Origin: CAG-841 sp963656825
GTDB taxonomy: Bacteria; Bacillota; Clostridia; Oscillospirales; CAG-272
NCBI GenBank assembly: GCA_963656825.1
Contig: CAVKJG010000064.1
Coordinates: forward strand, 1-6,130
Direction: 5' to 3'
DNA length: 6,130 nucleotides
The position numbers and the translations under genes were made by a program. Each line of letters opens with the position of its first letter. The stretch's first letter is position 1. Below are positions 1 through 6,130 of the stretch, one piece after another. A model generated the notes under the pieces. It was not told the origin of the DNA, made no database searches, and saw only the letters and a program-made list of their open reading frames with translations.

Positions 1-1231
1 AGTCTATACAGTTTGCATTCTGCGGAAGTGTTATAACATCGCCTTTTGGTGTAAACACAAAGGTTTCGTCCTGAAATATATCTATTTTCAGCGCGTCTAT
101 AAATTCGTCGGGATCTGCCGTGCTTGATTCGTTTTCTATAAGCTTGGCTATCCACTCAAGCTTGCGGTCAAGATCGCCGTCGCCTTTGTCGCCGGATTTG
201 TATTTCCAGTGAGCGGCAATACCGTATTCGGCTATCTGATGCATTTCCCACGTTCTTATCTGCACCTCAAAAGGAATACCGTCTCTGCCTATTACGGTTG
301 TGTGAAGCGAACGGTACATATTCGGCTTAGGTATTGAAATATAGTCCTTGAAGCGTCCCGGCATTGAGTTGAACATCTCGTGAATTATTCCGAGCGCTGT
401 ATAACATTCAAGCTCCGTATTTACGATTATTCTTATGGCATAAAAATCGTAAATCTCATCAAAGCTTTTGTTTTGGTTATACATTTTCTTATATATGCTG
501 TAAACGGACTTCACGCGACCTTCGAGCGTGCATTTTATTCCGTTTTCATTCATTTTTTCATGAATAAGCTTTCGCGTCTTGTTTATAAAGTCACGGTTTT
601 CGCCGAATTTCCGTTCTATATCGGCGCTTACCTCCTCATACCCTATGGGGTCGAGATAAGAAAGAGCAAGATTTTCAAGCTCCTGCTTGATCCTTTGCAT
701 ACCGAGCCTGTGAGCGAGCGGAGCGTAAACGTGCATTGTTTCAAGCGCGATAGTGCGACGTTTGTTCTCCGGCTGGGCGTTGAGCGTGCGCATATTGTGC
801 AGACGGTCGGCAAGCTTTATAAATATTACCCGCACGTCCTTTGCCATCGCAAGAAACATCTTGCGAAGGCTTTCCATATGCGCGTCCTCTTTGTCTTCGA
901 TACGGATCTGCACGAGCTTTGTCAGACCGTCGACAAGTTCTGCAACCTGCGTGCCGAATTCCTTTCTGATTTTTTCAATATCGATTTTATCCGAGCAGTC
1001 TTCAAGCGTGTCGTGAAGCAATGCCGCGCATATCGAATCGGTATCGAGCTCAAGTCCCGCCACTATTTCGGCAACGGCTACCGGATGGCAGATGTATTCC
1101 TCTCCGCTTTTGCGGTACTGCCCTTCGTGCAGCTGCTTTGCGTATTCGTATGCCTTTGTTATCTTTTCTATATTATATTTTTTTCCTGTATTTTCGAGAA
1201 TAAATAGCAATCTGTCAATTCCTGAAAACAT
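1..1231 (-). CDS. rel: Bifunctional (p)ppGpp synthetase/hydrolase, RelA/SpoT (Rel) family, 5' part only
   Basis: This frame gives 410 codons from an ATG at 1231 and runs off the left edge, so the C-terminal regulatory half is not in the window. Family role: makes (p)ppGpp from ATP and GDP/GTP during starvation and hydrolyses it otherwise, in the cytosol and at ribosomes. The HD hydrolase domain spans about residues 25-180, with the metal-binding set in place: H49, HDTLED at 73-78 and D142 in LADRLHNMR. The synthetase domain spans about 230-345, with GRVKSVYSIYKKM, EIYDFYAIRI (D262), YRSLHTTVIG and EVQIRT (E322). The loop at 293-296 reads RFKD, the form of bifunctional Rel, not the EFDD form of monofunctional E. 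coli RelA. A TGS domain begins near 388 (ETFVFTPKGD). Both activities are therefore expected intact. It starts 4 bases after recJ with a GAGGT Shine-Dalgarno overlapping the recJ stop. Confidence 0.96.
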   Translation of the reverse strand, partial: MFSGIDRLLFILENTGKKYNIEKITKAYEYAKQLHEGQYRKSGEEYICHPVAVAEIVAGLELDTDSICAALLHDTLEDCSDKIDIEKIRKEFGTQVAELVDGLTKLVQIRIEDKEDAHMESLRKMFLAMAKDVRVIFIKLADRLHNMRTLNAQPENKRRTIALETMHVYAPLAHRLGMQRIKQELENLALSYLDPIGYEEVSADIERKFGENRDFINKTRKLIHEKMNENGIKCTLEGRVKSVYSIYKKMYNQNKSFDEIYDFYAIRIIVNTELECYTALGIIHEMFNSMPGRFKDYISIPKPNMYRSLHTTVIGRDGIPFEVQIRTWEMHQIAEYGIAAHWKYKSGDKGDGDLDRKLEWIAKLIENESSTADPDEFIDALKIDIFQDETFVFTPKGDVITLPQNANCID

Positions 1232-1235
1232 TTGT

Positions 1236-3329
1236 TTACCTCGCTTTTCCGGACATTATCGGCGCCGCGAAAATGTCTTTCTTTTCTTTGAACTTCCGAA
1301 TAGTTATTTTATATTCAAAAAGTGATACTTTTTCAATTGATATAAAATCCAATTGCTTAAAGGCGGCAAGCGCCACTCCGGCGGTTATGTATGAAAGTGA
1401 ACCGGAAGAAGAAATCAGCTTTTTTATAGTTATGACTCCTGTCCCTCCGTCAAGCATCGAAACAAGCTCTCTGTAAATTGCGCCGCCCTCCGACTTGCTC
1501 GGAATATCGGACAAAAACGGAGCTCTGCCCTCAAAAATGAATTCATCACATTCCTTCTGCATCCCACAGAGATTTGTTTTTGCTTCGTCGGAATAATCCA
1601 TATCGCGCGCTATAAGCTGAACGCTTTTCGTCCCTCTGAATTCGTTTATATCTATTCCGCACAGAATATCGACCTCATCGCCGGGTAAAAAGCCGAGCTC
1701 CGCAATATTGGCTCCGAAGAAAAGCGCGGTAAAGCTCTCTCCGTCGCGAGTCAGTATAAGCTTTGAATGCTTTCCCATACTCAACGGCAGAACCTGCAAT
1801 ATTATAGCGTTTCTGAATATGAAAAGCGGCGTCGTATTGCCCGCTCCGAACGGTTCGAGCCTGCTTATATCGCGCACGGTGTTTTCGTTTATTTCGCCCG
1901 ATCCGATTTCCGCATCGATAATGGTTTCCCGAATGCTTTCGTCGCGATTCAGGTGTTCTTTTATATAATTGCTGAGCTTCTTTTTGAATTCGTCAAGCTT
2001 ATCTCTTTCAACCGTAAGCCCTGCCGCAAGCTCATGACCTCCGTACCTGCACAGCGTGTCCGAACACGCTTCGAGCGCCGAAGCGAGATTGAGCCCCTTT
2101 ACGCTTCTTGCCGAGCCTTTGCCCGTAACGCCGTCGCCTTCAAACGAAATCAGCACCGACGGCAGATCGTACCGTTCGGTAAGTCTTGAAGCCACTATTC
2201 CTATCACGCCGTGATGCCAGTGGTCGCTTGAAAGAACTATAACGTTTTCGTTCGATATATTATGCTCTTTTTCTATCTTTTCGACAGCTTCGAGAAAAAT
2301 TTCGTTTTCAAGCTCCTGCCTGCGTCGGTTCGTGTTGCAAAGCTCGTCGGCTATGATATCGGCAACCTTCGGAGATTCGGCAAGAAAAAGCTGAACGGCT
2401 CTTTCGGCATTGCCTATTCTCCCCGCGGCGTTTATACGCGGAGCAATGGTATATCCTATGAACGACGAAGTTATTTTCTTGGGATTGTCATAGTCGATGC
2501 CAGTCGCCTTGAAAAGCGCTCTTACACCGATTTTTTGCGTATTCTGAAGCATCTTGAGTCCCAACGAAACAATTGCTCTGTTTTCATCGACAAGAGGCAT
2601 AACGTCGGCAATCGTCCCTATGGTCACAAGGTCTATATATCGCCTGCACATATCATTTATCACGGATTTATCATAGTGTCCGCCGCTCTTTGCGGAAAGC
2701 TCAAGCGCGCATATAAGCTTGAACGCCACGCCGACTCCCGAAAGCTCTTTGAACGGATATCCGCAATCCGGACGCTTGGGATTCACAACAGCTTCGGCTA
2801 AAGGAATGTCGCTGCGGCATTGATGATGGTCTGTTATTACCATATCCACTCCCATGCTTTTCGCGTGTTTTACGTCTTCTGTTGCTGTAATTCCCGTGTC
2901 TACGGTTATTATAAGCGTCGTGCCGCTTTTTGCGATACTGTCAATGGCGGAAAAATTCAGACCGTAGCCTTCGTTTTCCCGCGACGGAATGTAGTAGTCC
3001 GCATTTGCTCCGCGCCCGTGCAGATACATATACATTATGGATACCGAAGTAACTCCGTCAACGTCATAGTCGCCGTAAATAGTTATTTTTTCTCCCGATT
3101 CCAGTGCTTTTTCCGTTCTTTTTACAGCCTTATCCATATCGCAAAGCAGGTACGGATCATAAAGCTCGGAATCCGTTTTTTCAAGAAACGCTTTTGCCGA
3201 TATCGGATCCGCATATCCGCGGTTTATAAGCAAACGGGCGCATACACGGCTTATTCTAAGCGAATCGGCAAGTGCCGATACAAGCTCTTTATTCTGAGCC
3301 TTTATAACCCATTTACTTCTGTCAAACAT
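1236..3329 (-). CDS. recJ: Single-stranded-DNA-specific exonuclease RecJ
   Basis: The 697-residue product is a DHH/DHHA1 phosphoesterase that degrades single-stranded DNA 5' to 3' in recombination and mismatch or base excision repair, in the cytosol. The DHH domain (about 80-245) shows all motifs: YGDYDVDG at 85-92, VDTG at 143-146, TDHH at 166-169, NPK at 183-185 and GTIADV at 238-243. The RecJ-specific APRINAAGRIG lies at 296-306, which separates it from the shorter NrnA and GdpP relatives. DHHA1 (about 360-455) has HWHHGVIGIVASR, GKGSARS at 403-409 and YGGHELAAG at 429-437. An OB-fold region follows (about 465-580). A C-terminal stretch of about 110 residues, with a winged-helix-like part near 615-680, goes beyond the core. 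The ATG at 3329 is preceded by GGAGG at five bases spacing, the best ribosome binding site in the window. It lies 12 bases after the FAD gene. Confidence 0.97.
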   Translation of the reverse strand: MFDRSKWVIKAQNKELVSALADSLRISRVCARLLINRGYADPISAKAFLEKTDSELYDPYLLCDMDKAVKRTEKALESGEKITIYGDYDVDGVTSVSIMYMYLHGRGANADYYIPSRENEGYGLNFSAIDSIAKSGTTLIITVDTGITATEDVKHAKSMGVDMVITDHHQCRSDIPLAEAVVNPKRPDCGYPFKELSGVGVAFKLICALELSAKSGGHYDKSVINDMCRRYIDLVTIGTIADVMPLVDENRAIVSLGLKMLQNTQKIGVRALFKATGIDYDNPKKITSSFIGYTIAPRINAAGRIGNAERAVQLFLAESPKVADIIADELCNTNRRRQELENEIFLEAVEKIEKEHNISNENVIVLSSDHWHHGVIGIVASRLTERYDLPSVLISFEGDGVTGKGSARSVKGLNLASALEACSDTLCRYGGHELAAGLTVERDKLDEFKKKLSNYIKEHLNRDESIRETIIDAEIGSGEINENTVRDISRLEPFGAGNTTPLFIFRNAIILQVLPLSMGKHSKLILTRDGESFTALFFGANIAELGFLPGDEVDILCGIDINEFRGTKSVQLIARDMDYSDEAKTNLCGMQKECDEFIFEGRAPFLSDIPSKSEGGAIYRELVSMLDGGTGVITIKKLISSSGSLSYITAGVALAAFKQLDFISIEKVSLFEYKITIRKFKEKKDIFAAPIMSGKAR
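1238..1242 (-). promoter_or_regulatory. Shine-Dalgarno site of rel, overlapping the recJ stop codon
   Basis: The minus strand reads GAGGT six bases before the rel ATG. The last base of this string is the first T of the recJ TAA, so ribosomes finishing recJ sit on the rel initiation site. This decides the rel start and points to translational coupling of the two genes. Confidence 0.8.
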
Positions 3330-3334
3330 TTTTT

Positions 3335-3339
3335 CCTCC
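3335..3339 (-). promoter_or_regulatory. Strong Shine-Dalgarno site of recJ
   Basis: A full GGAGG lies five adenines before the recJ ATG, inside the 12-base gap after the FAD gene. It fixes the recJ start and suggests recJ is translated independently of the gene before it, unlike the FAD gene and rel. Confidence 0.85.
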
Positions 3340-3341
3340 GC

Positions 3342-4967
3342 TCAGATCTCTTTATCCGAGTATCTTTTGATTATTGCAAGCGCACATTTGATGCCGTCCA
3401 CGGCTGCGCTTGTTATTCCGCCGGCATAGCCGGCTCCTTCGCCGCAGGGATATATATTATCAAATCCTTCCGCTACATATGTTTCGGGGTCTCTGGGCAT
3501 TCTCACAGGAGACGAGGTTCTTGTTTCGGGCGCGGTAAGAACAGCGTCAGATGCGGCAAAGCCCTTTATCTTTTTATCGAAATCAAGTAACGCCGCAGAT
3601 AAAGCATCCGGCACAAATTCGGGAAATACTTTGCTTATATCGGTAAGCGTCACTCTGCCGTCCATATACGTCGGAACAACCGCGCCGACGCGATTGTCAG
3701 AGCCTTTCAAAAACGAACCTACCGTCTGCGCCGGGGCAAAATAGCTTTCTCCGCCGAGCCTGTATGCCGCCTGTTCGATATTTCTAACGAAAGCTTCTCC
3801 GCCGTCTACTGTTCCGCCGAAATCCGCCGGCAGAACGGAAACGCATACCGCGCTGTTGGCGTTTCTGCCGTCTCTTGCGTGACAGCTCATTCCGTTTGTA
3901 ACAACTCCGCCGCGCTCCGACGCCGCAGCCGCAACCTCGCCGCCCGGACACATACAGAAAGTATATACGCCTCTCCCTCCCACATGGGTCGAAAGTGCAT
4001 ATTCGGCGTGAGGAAGTATTCCGTCGCGAGCCGCTTTTCCGTACATTGCAAAATCTATGTTTTCCTGCAAATGCTCTATTCTGACGCCGATCGAAAAAGC
4101 CTTCGGCGTCACAAAAAGATTACTGCTCCGCAGCTGCGCCACCGTATCTCTTGCGCTGTGCCCGAGCGCGAGAACAAGTGCCCCACATTCGATTTCTCCC
4201 GCCGAAGTTCTTATTTTATTCACTTTGCCGAGGCTTTCCGATATACCGTTCATTTTCGTGTCGAAGTAAACGTCTGCGCCGAGGCGCACAAGCTCCTTCA
4301 GCATATTGCCGACAACATTGACAAGATAGTCGGTTCCTATATGGGGCTTTGCCTCGTAAAGAATATTTTCTGGGGCGCCGAGCCTGTGAAACGTTTCGAT
4401 TACAAAGCTGCACAGATTATCGTTTATGCGCGTCATAAGCTTTCCGTCGGAAAAAGTTCCCGCTCCGCCTGCGCCGAACTGAATATTCGATTCGGGATCG
4501 AGCACCTGCTCGCTCTTGAAGCGCGCGACATCCGCCATACGCTTTTTTATGTCGGAGCCGCGCTCTATCACTATCGGGCGATATCCGTATTTTGCAAGAA
4601 TATAAGCGCAGAACATTCCGCCCGGACCAAACCCCACGACGGCAGGCCTGCCGCAAAGCTTTTCCGTGCCGCGCTGTGCCTGTATGTCGGAGCTTGCCGC
4701 TTTGGTTATTTTATCGGCTGCAAGAACGGCGGCGTCATACGATTTATCCGATCTCACATCCGCCGAAACCGAGTACACGAAATGTATATCGTTTTTCTTT
4801 CTTGCGTCTACCGATCGCCTTGATATGTTGTAGGAAAGTATCTCATCTCCTGAAAAAAACTTCAAGAGCGTTTTTTCGGCTTTGCCGAAAGCATCGTCTC
4901 TTGAAGCTTTGATCGGTAACGATATCCCTGATACAATAAAATGCTTTGTCTTTTTCGGGTCGTTCAT
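3342..4967 (-). CDS. NAD(P)/FAD-dependent oxidoreductase, COG2509 type (VP0956-like), substrate unknown
   Basis: The 541-residue product is a flavoprotein of the family annotated as FAD-dependent dehydrogenases; no substrate is established that I know of. An N-terminal domain of about 100 residues carries the family signature RRSVDARKK (50-58) followed by IHFVYSV, which supports the ATG at 4967. The Rossmann FAD-binding motif is GFGPGGM at 112-118, with the ribose-binding acidic residue E135 at the end of the second strand (IVIERG). Then come FGAGGAGTFSDGKL (164-177), ALGHSARD (267-274) and the C-terminal FAD motif PCGEGAGYAGGITSAAVDG (507-525). There is no signal peptide or membrane segment, so it should be cytosolic. 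Length is usual for the family. The start lies 3 bases after the stop of the small gene upstream, and the only Shine-Dalgarno-like string (AGG, 13 bases away) is poor, so translation probably depends on coupling to that gene. Why it sits between a c-di-AMP synthase and recJ is not clear. Confidence 0.93.
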   Translation of the reverse strand: MNDPKKTKHFIVSGISLPIKASRDDAFGKAEKTLLKFFSGDEILSYNISRRSVDARKKNDIHFVYSVSADVRSDKSYDAAVLAADKITKAASSDIQAQRGTEKLCGRPAVVGFGPGGMFCAYILAKYGYRPIVIERGSDIKKRMADVARFKSEQVLDPESNIQFGAGGAGTFSDGKLMTRINDNLCSFVIETFHRLGAPENILYEAKPHIGTDYLVNVVGNMLKELVRLGADVYFDTKMNGISESLGKVNKIRTSAGEIECGALVLALGHSARDTVAQLRSSNLFVTPKAFSIGVRIEHLQENIDFAMYGKAARDGILPHAEYALSTHVGGRGVYTFCMCPGGEVAAAASERGGVVTNGMSCHARDGRNANSAVCVSVLPADFGGTVDGGEAFVRNIEQAAYRLGGESYFAPAQTVGSFLKGSDNRVGAVVPTYMDGRVTLTDISKVFPEFVPDALSAALLDFDKKIKGFAASDAVLTAPETRTSSPVRMPRDPETYVAEGFDNIYPCGEGAGYAGGITSAAVDGIKCALAIIKRYSDKEI

Positions 4968-4970
4968 AAT

Positions 4971-5141
4971 TTATATTGAACCTGCCGATACAGCGTAAAC
5001 CCATATAAGTATCGCGCAAAGGAGGGATATTATTCCGATTATTATATCGGCACGCCTGCTTTTCCTTATAGCGTAATCGTCCTCTGCCGGACGATCGGAC
5101 TTATCGGAAACGTTTTTTTGTTTCTTTGAAAAAATACTCAT
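4971..5141 (-). CDS. Small single-pass membrane protein in the cdaR position (56 aa)
   Basis: An intact ATG-to-TAA frame of 56 residues fills almost the whole gap between cdaA and the FAD gene. Residues 1-30 are polar and rich in Lys and Arg (SIFSKKQKN at the start, AIRKSRRAD at 24-32). Residues 32-51 form one clear transmembrane helix (DIIIGIISLLCAILIWVYAV), and only five residues follow. The positive-inside rule puts the N-terminus in the cytosol. The string SLLCAILIWVYAV resembles the N-terminal anchor of CdaR/YbbR, the regulator normally encoded directly after cdaA, but the extracellular YbbR repeats are absent. Support for coding: G-rich Shine-Dalgarno GGGGG at 5151-5155, nine bases before the ATG; 17 bases after cdaA; stop 3 bases before the next start; base composition like its neighbours. 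Function is unknown; a minimal CdaA partner is an inference. It could instead be an unrelated small membrane protein. Confidence 0.8.
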   Translation of the reverse strand: MSIFSKKQKNVSDKSDRPAEDDYAIRKSRRADIIIGIISLLCAILIWVYAVSAGSI

Positions 5142-5158
5142 ATTCCCTTACCCCCGTA

Positions 5159-5989
5159 TTATTTTGTAGCTTTGCTTTTTTTATTTGCGTCGTCATCGCA
5201 AAGCAGATTTGAAAGCTCGGCTTTAAGTGTATTGTAATCATAATTGCGTCTGAGCTGACCGTCGATCGCAAGCGATATCGTGCCTGTTTCTTCGGAAACA
5301 ACAATAATTATCGCGTCGCTGTTTTCGCTCATACCTATCGCGGAACGATGCCTTGTTCCAAGATCCTTTATTATATCGTCGTTTGTTGACATCGGCAAAA
5401 AGCATCCTGCCGCGCATATTCTTCCGCCGCGGATTATAACGGCGCCGTCATGAAGCGGAGCTTTGTTGAAGAAAATATTTTTGAGAAGAGATACATTTAC
5501 GTCCGCATTTATTACCGTACCGGTTTTGATGATCTCCCCAAGGGGAGTCGAACGCTCTATAACCATAAGCGCGCCGGTGTATTCTCTCGAAAGCTCGCTT
5601 GCCGCTTCGCATATCGCGGTTATCGCGTTGTGCTTCAGTGACGTATTTTTCGATTCCGAAATGGTTTTTATAAACGATACTCCGCCGAACTTTTCAAGCA
5701 CTGAACGAAGCTCGGGCTGGAAAAGAATAATAATCGCTATAAGTCCAACCTGAACAAGATTAGAGAACAGGAAATTCAGCGCGCGCATATTCAGAAGCTC
5801 GCTTATAAACATAAGCACCACTATGAGAAGTACGCCCATAGCAAGCTTGCTTGCGCGTCTGTCGCGTATGAATTTTACTATATAGAAAATAATTATCGCA
5901 ACAAGCAAAATATCTATTATATCTATAATGCAGTGCAGAGATTTGAATTGCTCCGCAATGATATTAAACAAAGACTTGATTTTATCCAT
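5159..5989 (-). CDS. cdaA: Membrane-bound diadenylate cyclase CdaA (DacA/YbbP)
   Basis: The 276-residue product condenses two ATP to cyclic di-AMP (family activity, EC 2.7.7.85), a messenger controlling potassium and osmolyte balance and cell-wall homeostasis. Three transmembrane helices are visible at about 22-40, 46-64 and 75-91. The cytosolic DAC domain covers about 95-255, starting after FQPELR. Catalytic motifs are complete: LHDGAVII at 179-186 with the DGA triad at 181-183, and GTRHRSAIG at 211-219 with the RHR triad at 213-215. Length and topology match CdaA, not DisA or CdaS. The ATG at 5989 gives the normal short N-terminal segment before helix 1. The nearest Shine-Dalgarno-like string is GGGGGA at 6001-6006, 11 bases from the ATG, rather far and needing a G-U pair, so initiation may be modest. 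It is the first gene of the block. The usual partners cdaR and glmM do not follow. Confidence 0.97.
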   Translation of the reverse strand: MDKIKSLFNIIAEQFKSLHCIIDIIDILLVAIIIFYIVKFIRDRRASKLAMGVLLIVVLMFISELLNMRALNFLFSNLVQVGLIAIIILFQPELRSVLEKFGGVSFIKTISESKNTSLKHNAITAICEAASELSREYTGALMVIERSTPLGEIIKTGTVINADVNVSLLKNIFFNKAPLHDGAVIIRGGRICAAGCFLPMSTNDDIIKDLGTRHRSAIGMSENSDAIIIVVSEETGTISLAIDGQLRRNYDYNTLKAELSNLLCDDDANKKSKATK

Positions 5990-6130
5990 AGTGTGAAGAA
6001 TCCCCCGAATAAGTCAACAGCAAGGTAAACGCATTTATGAGTCGTGATACTTTATTATAATATATTTTTTTATATAAATAAATACCTTTTGCAATTATTT
6101 TTTCAATTTTTAATGAATTTTTTTATTTTT
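5990..6130. other. AT-rich non-coding leader upstream of cdaA
   Basis: These 141 bases hold no reading frame or RNA gene I can support. The outer part (about 6050-6130) is nearly all A and T, the inner part (5990-6050) has normal composition and would be the 5' untranslated leader of cdaA. I see no convincing hairpin followed by a T-run on either strand and no riboswitch-like structure. The neighbour to the right lies outside the window, so whether this is a divergent or tandem intergenic region cannot be told. Confidence 0.6.
6054..6082 (-). promoter_or_regulatory. Candidate promoter for the cdaA-rel block
   Basis: On the minus strand a perfect TATAAT (-10) lies at 6054-6059, followed downstream by AAAG. 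Seventeen bases upstream the -35 position reads TTTATT (6077-6082), matching TTGACA at only three of six places. The predicted start would leave an untranslated leader of about 57 bases before cdaA. The surroundings are so AT-rich that a TATAAT can occur by chance; a second weak option is TTGAAA further upstream with a poor -10. The assignment rests on position ahead of the first gene as much as on sequence. Confidence 0.4.

Noticed and set aside
380..1207. Plus-strand open frame of 275 codons opposite rel
   Set aside because: The opposite strand encodes an unmistakable Rel with all catalytic motifs. The plus-strand translation is low in complexity of fold, rich in Phe, Tyr, Cys and Arg, and has no recognisable domain; it is an antisense shadow.
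2820..3590. Plus-strand open frame of 256 codons spanning the recJ-FAD gene junction
   Set aside because: It runs across the antisense of two well-supported genes and is dominated by Phe, Tyr, Arg and Cys; no family resemblance.
3879..4823. Plus-strand open frame of 314 codons opposite the FAD gene
   Set aside because: It is antisense to conserved FAD-binding motifs, has a composition typical of a shadow frame (many Arg, His, Cys, Ser) and shows no domain.
5101..5304. Minus-strand frame of 67 codons overlapping the end of cdaA
   Set aside because: It overlaps the DAC domain of cdaA and the small membrane gene in another frame, with an unremarkable translation. The 56-residue frame fits the gap far better.
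5969..6017. TTGACT near the cdaA start as a -35 element
   Set aside because: With 18-base spacing the -10 would be CACTAT, a poor match that overlaps the cdaA start codon, so a transcript from it would lack the start site.
6060..6130. Possible terminator or T-run structure in the AT-rich end
   Set aside because: There are long A and T runs but no GC-containing stem next to them on either strand.
1..6130. Mobile element, CRISPR array, tRNA or phage signs
   Set aside because: I saw no repeats, transposase, integrase, tRNA-like sequence or spacer pattern; the block reads as ordinary chromosomal core genes.

Overview
The window carries one tightly packed block of five genes, all on the minus strand and read from right to left. 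In order of transcription they are cdaA (c-di-AMP synthase, 5159-5989), a previously easy-to-miss 56-residue membrane protein (4971-5141), a large FAD-dependent oxidoreductase of the COG2509 type (3342-4967), recJ (1236-3329) and the first 410 codons of a bifunctional rel/spoT-type (p)ppGpp synthetase-hydrolase (1-1231, cut by the window edge). The gaps between genes are 17, 3, 12 and 4 bases, with no room for terminators or internal intergenic promoters, so a single transcript is the simplest reading.

The organism looks like a low-to-mid GC member of the Bacillota, most likely class Clostridia. The reasons are a membrane-bound CdaA-type diadenylate cyclase, a recJ-rel neighbourhood as in Firmicutes, a Rel with the RFKD signature of bifunctional Gram-positive enzymes, and moderate GC with frequent ATA and AGA codons. 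I cannot name a genus from sequence alone.

Region by region: 5990-6130 is a very AT-rich leader holding a candidate promoter for the block and nothing else I can support. 5159-5989 is cdaA. 4971-5141 encodes a small single-pass membrane protein whose transmembrane stretch resembles the N-terminal anchor of CdaR (YbbR), the usual partner encoded directly after cdaA; the extracellular YbbR domains are missing, and neither cdaR nor glmM follows. 3342-4967 is the FAD enzyme, 1236-3329 is RecJ, 1-1231 is Rel.

The block would put synthesis of two nucleotide second messengers, c-di-AMP and (p)ppGpp, on one transcript with a single-strand DNA exonuclease. In Bacillus subtilis and relatives apt lies between recJ and rel; here it is absent and the rel ribosome binding site overlaps the recJ stop codon. 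The most interesting item is the mini-protein in the cdaR position.
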